DNA from: Nitrosomonas sp. | GTDB taxonomy: Bacteria > Pseudomonadota > Gammaproteobacteria > Burkholderiales > Nitrosomonadaceae | NCBI GenBank assembly: GCA_016721865.1 | Contig: JADKHF010000042.1 | Span: 174,673-238,672, forward strand | Length of the DNA stretch: 64,000 bases | Reading direction: 5' to 3' | Part shown: positions 29,381-38,216 of the stretch, piece by piece | Layout: each line of letters begins with the position of its first letter | Numbering within the stretch: position 1 is the first letter of the stretch | The notes under the pieces: model-generated | What the model saw: the letters and a program-made list of their open reading frames with translations, nothing else | Database searches by the model: none | What the model was told of the DNA's origin: nothing | Program-made: the position numbers and the translations under genes

Positions 29381-31763
29381 TTAAAGCTTTAAAACAAGTT
29401 TGAATTCCGAAGCCGTGGAGTGTGTGCCGGGTTGCCGTAATGCAGTCTGAATGGCATCATCTGCTGTTTCTAATAAAACAAACTGCATTGCCATACGTGT
29501 TGCCTCAGGTAAGTCGCGCAGATCCTTCTGGTTGCGCGCAGGCAACAAAACTTTTCGTAGACCGGCACGCTCCGCCGCCAGTATCTTTTCCTTGATGCCA
29601 CCCACGGGCAATACCAATCCACGTAGACTGATTTCTCCGGTCATTGCGACATCATGGCATACAGGTCGATTGGTAAATAACGAAGTGAGCGCAATGAACA
29701 TCGCAACACCTGCGCTCGGCCCGTCTTTTGGAATGGCGCCTGCCGGAACATGCAGATGCACATCCACACCGTCAAACAAGGATGCAGGGATATTAAGATC
29801 GCTGGCGCGCGCCTTGACTAAGGTAAGTGCCGCTTGTGCACTTTCTTTCATCACATCACCGAGTTGTCCGGTTAGAATTAACCGTCCGCTACCATTGACC
29901 CGCGTGGCTTCTATAAACAGAATATCGCCACCCACCGGTGTCCAGGCCAGCCCCGTGGCAACCCCAGGCAAATCCGTGTGAAGTGCTAGTTCATGTTCAA
30001 ATTTTTTCGAACCCAGAATGGCATCCAAATCGGCTGCATCTATATGCACCTGCTGATGTTCGCCTTCCGCAATGCGCAAGGCTGCGTGACGCATCACTCG
30101 TCCGATTTCCCGTTCCAAACTGACGCACACCGCTTCACGCGTGTAATCCGCAATAATGCTTTTCAGCGGCCTCGGGTGTTAGTGAACACTGTTCTTGCGT
30201 AAACCGTTCGCTTCACTCTGCCGCTGCACCAGATAACGCAACGCAATTTGAAGTTTTTCTTCTTGTGTGTAACCGGGCAAATCAATAATTTCCATACGAT
30301 CGCGTACTGGCGGTGATACATTATCGATTACATTTGCCGTAGCAATGAAGATCACCCGGCTTAGATCAAACGGCACACCCAGATAGTTATCGCGAAAGGT
30401 TGAATTCTGCTCCGGATCCAATACTTCAAGCAATGCAGCGGATGGGTCGCCCTGTATGCTGGCTGACATTTTGTCGATTTCATCGAGCATCATGACACAA
30501 TTGCGCGCACTGGCCTTGCGTAGCCCTTGCACAATATTGCCTGGCATGGCGCCAATATAGGTGCGGCGATGGCCGCGCATTTCGGCTTCATCATGCACGC
30601 CGCCTAATGACACGCGCACAAAAGGCCGTTGCAAGGCACGCGCGATGCTTTGGCCCAGCGAAGTCTTGCCCACTCCGGGTGGTCCGACAAAACAAAGAAT
30701 AGGCGCCCGGCCCTGTGGTTTCAGTTTTTGTACGGCTAGAAATTCAATAATGCGCTGCTTGATGCGCTCCAAACCAAAATGATCAGCTTCCAGGATTTGC
30801 CGTGCGGTATTCAGGTCGATCGGTGTTTCTTCAGGTAAGCGCCACGGTAATTCGGTCATCCATTCCAGATAGGTGTGCAACATTGAATACTCGCTGGATG
30901 CGCTCGGCATGCGCTGCAATCGTTGCAATTCTTTGCGCGTTTGCGCTTCGATATCGCTGGGCATGCCTGCTTTGGTGATTGCCTCATTCAATTGCGCAAT
31001 TTCTTGATCGTTACCGCCGTCTTCGCCCAGTTCTTTCTGGATTGCTTTTAACTGTTCGTGTAATAAGTATTTACGCTCACGATCTTCCATTTGTTCTTTG
31101 GTGCGCTCGCCGATTTCCTGGGACAGTCTTAGAACTTCGATGCGACGCGACAAAATCTGCAGCACTTTCTGCAGCCGCTCCTCGGTATCAATCGTCTCGA
31201 GCAGCATCTGCTTCTCATTGACTTCGGTATCGAGCAGGCTGGCCGTAATATCGGCCAGATCTGAAGGTGCACGGGTGGCTTGCAATGCATGTGCAAGTTC
31301 TGCGGGTACGCCGGGCAATAACGATAGAATCTCGACAGCGCGTTCACGCAACTGCAATGCGAGCGCTTCGGTTTGCGTCGTTACTTGTTCAGGTTCCCTG
31401 ATGCGTTTTACCCGGGCTGCGATGAAGGGATAACCTTCGATGAGCTCTTCAATCTGAAAGCGTTCTACTCCCTGGCATACGGCATGATGGGTTCCGTCTT
31501 CTGATGCGATATGACGTACAACGTTGTACAGTACCGATGTGGCATAGTGCTTCAAGTCCTGGATCATCGACCGTGGCATCTTTCTGTAGCACGATACCGA
31601 TGGGTGCTTTGGATTGCAGGGCATGCGCCACTGTGGCAATTGACTTAACCCGGCCAATAGTGATTGGCATCAACACATGGGGAAATAGCACCACATTGCG
31701 CATTGGCACCAACGCGATGACATCGGCAGGCAATTCGAATTGAGTTATGACAGGTTGTTCCAT
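29381..31763 (-). CDS. lon: ATP-dependent protease Lon (three apparent frameshifts)
   Basis: Cytoplasmic AAA+ serine protease. Read leftward it shows the substrate-binding N-domain, a coiled region (ERKYLLHEQLKAIQKELGE), Walker A GPPGVGKT, Walker B MLDEIDK, and the protease domain with catalytic Ser in DGPSAGV and Lys in the GGIKEKILAAERAG segment. The frame breaks near 31530-31540, again near 30198-30203 (one base missing) and returns near 30166-30170 (one extra). Corrected length is about 793 aa, normal for Lon. A GGAGG site precedes the ATG. Its immediate upstream DNA is a MITE-like repeat, and its neighbours are stress proteins, so it may be a second Lon and not the housekeeping copy. Confidence 0.93.
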
Positions 31764-31810
31764 AGCAGCTCATCCTCCAGGGATTTAATGGCCGGTTTTG
31801 ATATTCAATG

Positions 31811-31954
31811 GGGCGTCTCTAAAAATTCAAAGTTCTAAACAACAAGAGGCGCGAGCAAAAAATGTTGATGCAGCATATGTTTTATATGTAAGGAAACATT
31901 TTTTCCGAGCAACAAAGTCTGTTGTGACGAAATTTGGATTTTTAGAGACGCCTC
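31811..31954 (+). repeat. MITE-like ~140-bp repeat, copy 1, upstream of lon
   Basis: Non-coding element with imperfect terminal inverted repeats. The left end reads GGGCGTCTCTAAAAATTC and the right end mirrors it as GATTTTTAGAGACGCC. The core shares AAGTTCTAAACA, GAGGCGCGAGCAAAAA, ATATGTAAGGAAA and GTTGTGACGAAATTTGG with three other copies here. In this copy the mirrored sequence extends outward through ATATTCAAT on both sides (31801-31963). Together with the hairpin at 32010 it accounts for the 343 bp between lon and the CBS gene. Confidence 0.85.
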
Positions 31955-32009
31955 ATTGAATATTTGAGTGCTTAATCAGGAATTCAAGTGATACCCTTCG
32001 ATATAATCT

Positions 32010-32053
32010 AAGAAAACTCTGAATAACACTCATAGGTCATTCAGAGTTTTCTT
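32010..32053 (-). terminator. Perfect 15-bp hairpin downstream of the CBS-domain gene
   Basis: AAGAAAACTCTGAAT and ATTCAGAGTTTTCTT pair perfectly around a 14-nt loop. On the minus strand it lies about 55 bp after the CBS gene stop and its distal arm ends TTTTCTT, so it should work as an intrinsic terminator. Its arms resemble the ends of the repeat on the other side of the CBS gene. Confidence 0.7.
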
Positions 32054-32106
32054 AACGCAACCGGTCAGTACAGGCAATTTCCAGACTGCCTGGAGTCACT
32101 CCGCCA

Positions 32107-32557
32107 CTACGGACGATGCCGTGATTCTTTCTTTTGCTCGTACCGTACCAGTTTGGCGAGATCGAGTAATTCTTCGGATAACAACTGCAGTGCATCATCC
32201 AATGTCAATATGCCGACCAGTTCCCCGATTTCATCGACGATTGGCAAGCGCCGGATGGTTTCGGCGCATAAATTCGATTGCTTCATGCGTTGCGGTACTT
32301 TCTTTAACCGTAAATACTTCCGGCGCCATAATATCGCCGACGGTAATCACCGTTTCGTCCAATTCCGGCGCCAGAACTTCCACAACAAGATCGCGATCCG
32401 TGACAATTCCAACGGGTGCCGTGCGATCATTAAGCTTATCGATCACAATAACAGCCCCGACATGATATTGCCGCATCAGTTTGGCGGCTTCCAGAACCGT
32501 TTCATCACGTTGAATAGTAATTACTTCACGATTGCAAATTTCACCAACAGTCATCAT
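32107..32557 (-). CDS. CBS-domain protein (one apparent frameshift)
   Basis: Two CBS domains in tandem, a module that usually senses adenosine nucleotides or NAD. The first contains IVIDKLNDRTAPVGIVTDRDL; the second, after a break near 32262-32268 (one base extra or two missing), continues E-T-I-R-R-L-P-I-V-D-E and ends with ILTLDDALQLL and a charged tail. The length is about 150 aa with no other domain, so it is a stand-alone CBS regulator. It is transcribed leftward within the lon to polX stress-type island. The start ATG follows a weak AAGGAG site. Confidence 0.85.
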
Positions 32558-32612
32558 ATTCTCCTTAATTTTTTATCCAATCTATCTAACAGGCTGAGTC
32601 CATATGGGCCAG

Positions 32613-32730
32613 TTAAGGAATCTCTGAATAAATGTCATTTTGAGCATGGCGAGAAATCTCTACTGTTTATTTTTAAAGATTCCTCACTCACTTCGGAAAG
32701 ACAAAGGTGGTTTATTCAGAAGCTCCTTAA
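32613..32730 (+). repeat. 118-bp inverted-repeat element between the CBS and BCAM0308-family genes
   Basis: The left end TTAAGGAATCTCTGAATAAA is mirrored at the right end (reverse complement TTAAGGAGCTTCTGAATAAA), 17 of 20 positions identical. The inside includes GTCATTTTGAGCATGGCGAGAAATCT, similar to a dispersed intergenic repeat core I recall from many bacteria. No coding potential is visible. Its right edge supplies the TAA that would end the read-through form of the neighbouring gene. Confidence 0.7.
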
Positions 32731-33230
32731 CGAGACCAATGCACGCGCAACAAGTTTTCAGCCGGGTTATAGTGAAATTCCAAATCACCCTAATACACAT
32801 CATGGATTACTTCACCGATACCGCGCGCAAGGTGGATATCGGTAGTGGTTATCAATACCCCATTATCCTCTTCTTCGGTTGCCATAATCCGTTTGAGCGG
32901 GTGTTCAGCTTTTTCTTTTTTTTCTACATTGTGTATCAGGCTTGCGATTTCATCCCGATGCGCAACGAAGAAATCACCTGCTAAGGTTACAAAGCCTGCT
33001 GGCTGATTCTCAAGAATACGCTGGCACGCCGGGCAATTGTGCTGATGCGCATCAGCAGGCACCCCAAGCCATTGCCATCGCCCTTTATGAAATACCGCAT
33101 TACATTGCGGACAAACTGCCGGTTCCGGGAGCTTGCCTTTGGTTTGGTAAGTATCGTGTATCTGTTCCTGAAAAATGCCATCGCGGCGGTTAATTGGATG
33201 AAAACCGGGGGGTGTGCTTTTTGTACCCAT
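32727..33230 (-). CDS. BCAM0308-family zinc-ribbon-like protein, interrupted by an in-frame TAG
   Basis: Conserved protein of unknown function, named after a gene in the low-oxygen-activated region of Burkholderia cenocepacia. Two cysteine pairs (CPQC and CPAC, about residues 41-69) suggest a zinc ribbon. ATG 33230 follows GAGGAG. The frame meets TAG at 32790-32792 after H-D-V-Y. In the same frame it then continues G-D-L-E-F-H-Y-N-P-A-E-N-L-L-R-V-H-W-S-R to a TAA at 32727-32729, matching how this family ends. The TAG therefore looks like a Gln codon changed to stop. The truncated form would be 146 aa and the full form 167 aa. Confidence 0.8.
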
Positions 33231-33420
33231 GATAATGCTCCTCTGATGCAATTTATTGATTATGGTGTAAAAGCCTATCTATTTACTGCGGACGCCTACT
33301 ATTTGCTTAGTAATCGTTAATCTACCTATTGTATCTTGCTCGCTTTAATATTTTTTCTCAAGCGTTTCCATCTTGTTTGTAACCAACAGATGCTAACGGT
33401 CGTTCCTTTTACTTAGCAAC

Positions 33421-34765
33421 TTACCGGTCATGCAGGATACGCTCACTGTCTATTTGATCTGCCATTGCTCTCAATGTGTTTGAAATCGTTACCGGATAGC
33501 TGGGAGCGGGATCAAGGGTAGTCATTGCAGCGGGCAGGCGTATGTAGTTTGTTAGGGTTTGATCGCGTATTGCGTGTAAGGACGGGCTGGGATGAAGACG
33601 TCTGCCAGAGCGCATAAAAAGTTGTACGAGCGGCTCGCCTGGCTGCGGATCATCATCCTCCAGCGCGACCGTATCGCCTGTCATGCAGCCATCACTGCCG
33701 TAATGACGATAAACCTGTTTCCTTCCGGGCCATGTGGCTTTGCCTTCCGAGTGCTTGCGGCGTGGTTTGCCGGCATATTCCTGAAGTTTGTACGCGCAAT
33801 CCAATGACGGCGCATCAATGGAGATATCCAATGCGGTACCAATGCCAAAGCCGTCAATAGGGGCATGGGCGGATAACAGGGTATGCAGTTTGTATTCATC
33901 CAGGTTGCCGCTGGCGAAGATAGTTGTTTGGTGCAAGCCGCCTTCGTCGAGTATCTGGCGTACATTTTTAGCGTGTTCGGCGAGATCGCCGCTATCCAGA
34001 CACGCCCTGGATGTTTATTTTTTCGGCCTCGAGTTTCATCGCCAGTGTAACGACTTTGTGTGCAGCAGCTTCGGTGTCGTAGGTATCAATGAGTAACACC
34101 GTGTTGTTGGGATGGGAGCGCGCAAAATGCTCAAACGCTTCGCTCTCATCCCGATGCGACTGGATGAAGGAGTGCGCCATCGTGCCGAACAGTGGGATGT
34201 CGAACAGTGTGCCAGCGAGCACGGTCGCGGTGCCGGAAAAACCCGCCAAGTAACTCGCGCGCGCTGCCAGCAATCCCGCTTCTGCGCCGTGCGCCCTGCG
34301 CATGCCGAAATCAACCAGCAATTTGTCCGGTGCTGTCAGTACTGAGCGGGCTGCTTTGGAGGCAATCAATGTTTCAAAATGCATCAGGTTGATAATGCGG
34401 GATTCAACCAATTGGGCTTGCGGCAGCTTGGCAGTAATTCTCAGGATGGGTTCGTCGGGGAAGAAGAGGGTCCCTTCCGGCATGGCATGAACATCCCCGT
34501 CAAACTGGAATTGCTTGAGATAAGTGATCACATGCGGTGGAAAGCGTGTTGCGAGCCAATCGAGTTCTTCCTGCGAGAAGCTCAGATTTTCCAGAAATTC
34601 GATGACTTGTTCCAGTCCGGCTGCAACCATGAAGTTGCGTCCGGGTGGCAGTTTACGCACGAACAGTTCAAATACCGCGGTTTCTTCCATGTCCTGCTCA
34701 AGGTAGCTTTGCAGCATGGTGAATTGATACAGATCAGCCAGTAAAGGGCTGGATAGCGGATTCAT
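33421..34765 (-). CDS. pncB: Nicotinate phosphoribosyltransferase (one apparent frameshift)
   Basis: Makes nicotinate mononucleotide from nicotinate and PRPP in NAD salvage. Typical segments are LLADLYQFTMLQSYL at the N-terminus, DFGMRRAHGAEAGLLAARASYLAGFSGT in the middle, and LIDTYDT. The frame breaks near 34000: two bases are missing, and restoring CG gives V-R-L-D-S-G-D-L-A-E-H-A, a family signature. FASGNLDEY and GFGIGTALD follow. Corrected length is about 448 aa. Its start overlaps the pncA stop by 4 bp, so the two are coupled and would turn nicotinamide into nicotinate mononucleotide together. Confidence 0.92.
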
Positions 34766-35349
34766 GCAAGCTCCTGATAGTGGATGGGTCTGGCGCCCAG
34801 ACGAATCATTTCTTCAAGCGCGCGTTGGCCGTCTTCCGGCTGCTGATTGATTGCGCATATTGCATCAATGAGTACAAAGGTGATGTACTGCAATCGCAGT
34901 GCATCTTTCACGGTGTTCAGCACACAATATTCGGTAGCAATGCCGCTAATAAAAACCCGGTGAATATGCAGCGACTGTAATAATTCATTGAGCTGCGTGC
35001 CGGTGAAACCGGAATACGCGTCAGTTTCCTGTGAAGTTGCTTTGGAAATGATGTGAGCATTGGCGGGCAATTTAAGATCGGGATGAAGTGCCGCACCGTC
35101 TGAACCGGCAATGCAGTGTGGCGGCCATGGGCCCCCTTGTGATTGAAAAGAACAATGCGATAATGGATGCCAGTCACGCGTTGCGAAGACCGGCAATTGA
35201 TGCGCAGCAAAATGCGCAAGGTAGCGGTTCAGTACCCGGATGATTTCATTTCCTCCCGCAGCCGCAAGACGTCCACCCGGAAAAAAATCATTCTGCATAT
35301 CAACCACAATCAACGCGTCTCCCGAAGAAGGCGAAGGTGCAATTTTCAT
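34762..35349 (-). CDS. pncA: Nicotinamidase
   Basis: Hydrolyses nicotinamide to nicotinate and ammonia. This isochorismatase-fold protein of 195 aa has the catalytic Asp in VVDMQNDF, metal-binding residues in TRDWHPLSHCSF, a Lys in ISKAT and the nucleophilic Cys in GIATEYCV. It is coupled to pncB. The first ATG is chosen; no strong ribosome-binding site is visible. Confidence 0.92.
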   Translation of the reverse strand: MKIAPSPSSGDALIVVDMQNDFFPGGRLAAAGGNEIIRVLNRYLAHFAAHQLPVFATRDWHPLSHCSFQSQGGPWPPHCIAGSDGAALHPDLKLPANAHIISKATSQETDAYSGFTGTQLNELLQSLHIHRVFISGIATEYCVLNTVKDALRLQYITFVLIDAICAINQQPEDGQRALEEMIRLGARPIHYQELA

Positions 35350-35383
35350 GACGTGGACTAATCAGCAGCTTCCTGATAACCGG

Positions 35384-35944
35384 TTATTCATTTTCACTGC
35401 CTGGAACATGATGTTTCCCTGTACTTACGCGCTTCGCCTGATAACCTTCACTCCCGATATCTTCAAGAAATTGTACTTCGTCGCCGACTGCCAATTGATC
35501 AAAATCATGACCTGACAGATTGTCACGGTGAAAGTACAATTCACGCCCGTCCGGTGTTTCGATAAAACCATAATCTTCAGTCTTAAAAAGCTGTATTACC
35601 TTGCCCTGCAATACTGGTGCGTGCAGCTTGGTATCGCCGCGCTGACGGCGGGCATAATCTTCCAGTTGCCGCTTGGCAGCATCGAAAGCATCTCGCACAG
35701 CGACATACACATCTTCATTGGCGACGCGATTGACCACCAATTCACTGCCTGGCACAGTCATGTCAATGTGCACGTCAAACAGCCTTCCCTGGTGGTGATG
35801 CTTGTGTGGAAGCTCGACGACGATCCGGCAGCTCATGATATGGGGATAAAACTTTCCGAGTTTTTCCGCTTTTTCCCGGATATGGCTTTCCAGCGCTTCG
35901 GAGTGGGGGATATCCCGTGTGGTGATTTGTAGGGTAACTTCCAT
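35384..35944 (-). CDS. HPF/RaiA-type ribosome-binding domain fused to a cold-shock domain
   Basis: Residues 1-110 resemble the hibernation factor family (S30AE fold: beta strands, helices and a basic patch with PHKHHHQG). Residues 115-175 form a cold-shock domain (GKVIQLFKTEDYGFIETPDGRELYFHRDNL), an RNA-binding OB fold. Together they suggest a stress protein that binds ribosomes or RNA and limits translation; that is inference. It differs from the stand-alone hpf next to rpoN at 57676. An AAGGAG site precedes the ATG. It lies 34 bp upstream of pncA in the same direction, so it may lead that transcript. Confidence 0.88.
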   Translation of the reverse strand: MEVTLQITTRDIPHSEALESHIREKAEKLGKFYPHIMSCRIVVELPHKHHHQGRLFDVHIDMTVPGSELVVNRVANEDVYVAVRDAFDAAKRQLEDYARRQRGDTKLHAPVLQGKVIQLFKTEDYGFIETPDGRELYFHRDNLSGHDFDQLAVGDEVQFLEDIGSEGYQAKRVSTGKHHVPGSENE

Positions 35945-35988
35945 GGTTATTTTCTCCTTATAGATTGATATAAAATTACCTGCAGAAA

Positions 35989-36120
35989 CTATCCCTTAAT
36001 GCGTACTTTCGGTCGCAGAAAGGCGACCCGGCTCGCCAATTCATCATGCCATTTTTCACCGAACGCTTTTCCGTGCCACTGTTCCCTCAGGCGCTGGATG
36101 TGAAAGTGGCTGAATACCAT
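35989..36120 (-). CDS. Possible small basic protein, or remnant C-terminus, upstream of the HPF/cold-shock gene
   Basis: A 43-codon frame starts MVFSHFHIQR and ends FLRPKVRIKG. Its composition (Arg, Lys, His, Trp, with no odd runs) looks coding, and it lies 44 bp before the HPF/cold-shock gene in the same direction. A GAGAG sequence sits upstream. I do not recognise it. It may be a real small gene, the tail of a lost gene, or chance. Confidence 0.3.
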   Translation of the reverse strand: MVFSHFHIQRLREQWHGKAFGEKWHDELASRVAFLRPKVRIKG

Positions 36121-36265
36121 ACCGAGCTCTCATGCTTTACCTGGGAGTCAGTCGGACTTAAGGTCAATTGGCTGCGCCAATTAAATGATTTTTCATTGTA
36201 GTGGTTTTGTAGATTGAAATGCATTAATCTGAGTAACCGTTGCGGTAGATCAATTCTCGAAGGTG

Positions 36266-36433
36266 TTAACCCGGATATTGCATGAATTCGCACAATGCTC
36301 ACGCATGATATTGGTTTCACAAGGGATTTTTAGAAGAAGCAGCGTAGTTATTCATACACCTGACTGAGACAAATCCCTTGTGAAATCAAGAGACAAGTGA
36401 GGGCGTGTGCAATTCATGCAATATCCGGGTTAA
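36266..36433 (+). repeat. 168-bp element with nested inverted repeats before polX
   Basis: The ends are near-perfect inverted repeats: TTAACCCGGATATTGCATGA on the left continues to AATT and is mirrored on the right. Inside, TTTCACAAGGGATTT (36315-36329) pairs with AAATCCCTTGTGAAA (36371-36385). No coding potential is visible. It could be a MITE or a large regulatory hairpin. The remaining ~145 bp of this 500-bp gap (36121-36265) show nothing I can name. Confidence 0.7.
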
Positions 36434-36464
36434 GGCGCAGTACAGTACAAAAAGGGAGATTTAT

Positions 36465-38197
36465 ATGCCGAAACACAATGCTGATATTGCCGCTGTTTTC
36501 AGGAAATTGCAGATTTGCTTGAAATTCAGGGTGCCAATCCATTTCGCATTCGTGCCTATCGTAATGCTGCACGTGTTATCGGTGAGCTTTCGCAGGAAGT
36601 ATCCCGGTTGCTGGAAAAAGGTGAGGATTTGACCCGATTGCCCGGCATTGGAGACGATCTTGCCGGAAAAATCAAGGAAATTGCCGGTAGCGGTCACTGC
36701 AGCTTGTTGGACCGGTTACATGCCGAGCTGCCACCTGCCATTACCGAACTTCTGAAAATCCCGGGCCTTGGTCCGAAACGGGTCAAAGCGCTGTATCACG
36801 ATTTGGATGTGCAAACGATCGAGCAATTGTACCGGGCGGCGCGTGATGGCCGTATCCGGGTCTTGCCGGGTTTTGGCGAGAAAACCGAGAACAATATTCT
36901 GCAGGCGATTGAAGTGCATGCCAATCAGACGCGGCGCTTCAAATTGGCTATAGCAGCGCAATATGCTGAAGCGTTAGAAAAATTTCTTGCGGCGCTTCCT
37001 GGGGTTTTGAAAGTCACCGTTGCGGGCAGCTACCGCCGCATGCGTGAAACCGTTGGAGACCTTGATATTCTCGCCATAGCATCAACGTCTGCTGCAAACC
37101 AGGTGGTGCGATGTTTTACTACCTACGATGAAGTCGCTGAAATCCTGTCGGCAGGCACTACACGCGCCAGCGTAATTCTTGAATGCGGCCTGCAAGTGGA
37201 TTTGCGCGTCGTCGAGAAAGAATCCTACGGTGCGGCGCTGCATTATTTTACTGGTTCCAAGGCGCATAACATCGCGATCCGTCGCATGGCGCAGAAGAAT
37301 GGTTTGAAGATCAATGAATATGGTGTTTTTAGGGATAAAACACGGATTGCGGGTGAAACGGAAGCATCGGTGTACGCTGCAGTCGGCCTGCCTTATATTC
37401 CTCCCGAACTGCGTGAAAATCGTGGTGAAATTGCCAGCGCAAGAGCCGGAAAGTTGCCGCAGTTAGTGGAGCAAGCTGATCTGCGCGGCGACTTGCATGC
37501 GCATACCAAGGCGACAGATGGCCATAACAGCTTGCGCGAAATGGCGCTGGCAGGCTTGTCCAATGGTTTTGAATATATTGCGATTACTGAACATTCGCGC
37601 CGATTGGCTTTTGCGCATGGTCTTGATCCATTGCAACTGGCGCAACAGTGTGATGAGATTGATCAATTGAACGCCGCGCTGAATGGCATTACCTTGCTTA
37701 AAAGCATCGAGGTGGATATTCTGGAAAACGGTAGTCTGGATTTGCCGGATAGCGCGCTGGAACGGCTGGATATGGTGGTGGGTGCGGTACATAGCAGTTT
37801 TAATCTGTCGCGCGCCAAACAAACGGAGCGCATTTTGCGCGCCATGCAGCATCCCTATTTTACCCTGCTGGCGCATCCGACAGGGCGGCTGATTCAGCGC
37901 CGTGCACCTTATGATGTCGACATGCTGCGCATTATTCGCGAAGCCAGGAATCGCGGCTGTTTTCTGGAACTGAATGCGCATCCGGAGCGGCTGGATTTGC
38001 TCGACACCCAATGTCAGATGGCCAAGGAAGAGGGGGTGTTAATCAGCATTAATTCCGATGCCCATGGCGTTTATGATTTCGCCAATCTGCGCTTTGGCAT
38101 CGGGCAAGCGCGGCGCGGCTGGCTGGAAAAACGCGATGTATTGAATACGCGTTCGCTGAAGGAGTTGCGATTGCTGATCAATCGCACGATGTCTTAA
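36465..38197 (+). CDS. polX: DNA polymerase/3'-5' exonuclease PolX (one apparent frameshift)
   Basis: Family-X repair polymerase with a C-terminal PHP nuclease domain. An AGGGAG site precedes ATG 36465. After about 12 codons one base is missing near 36498-36501; restoring a C gives F-Q-E-I-A-D-L-L-E-I-Q-G and joins the long frame. Helix-hairpin-helix motifs (LPGIGDDLAGKI, IPGLGPKRV, LPGFGEKT) are followed by the nucleotidyltransferase GDLDILA and a further Asp in VDLRVV. The PHP domain has DLHAHTKATDGH, TEHS, EVDIL and SDAHG. Corrected length is 577 aa, usual for the family. Confidence 0.93.
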
Positions 38198-38216
38198 TTA
38201 CGCTAAGGAGCAAACC

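Noticed and set aside
31098..31433. Plus-strand open frame opposite lon
   Set aside because: Antisense to well-conserved Lon coiled and N-domain sequence, with Arg/Ser-rich composition typical of shadow frames in G+C-rich genes.
35945..35975. FNR/DNR-type site before the HPF/cold-shock gene
   Set aside because: Only one half-site (ATCAA on the minus strand) is convincing; the other half does not match TTGAT well enough.
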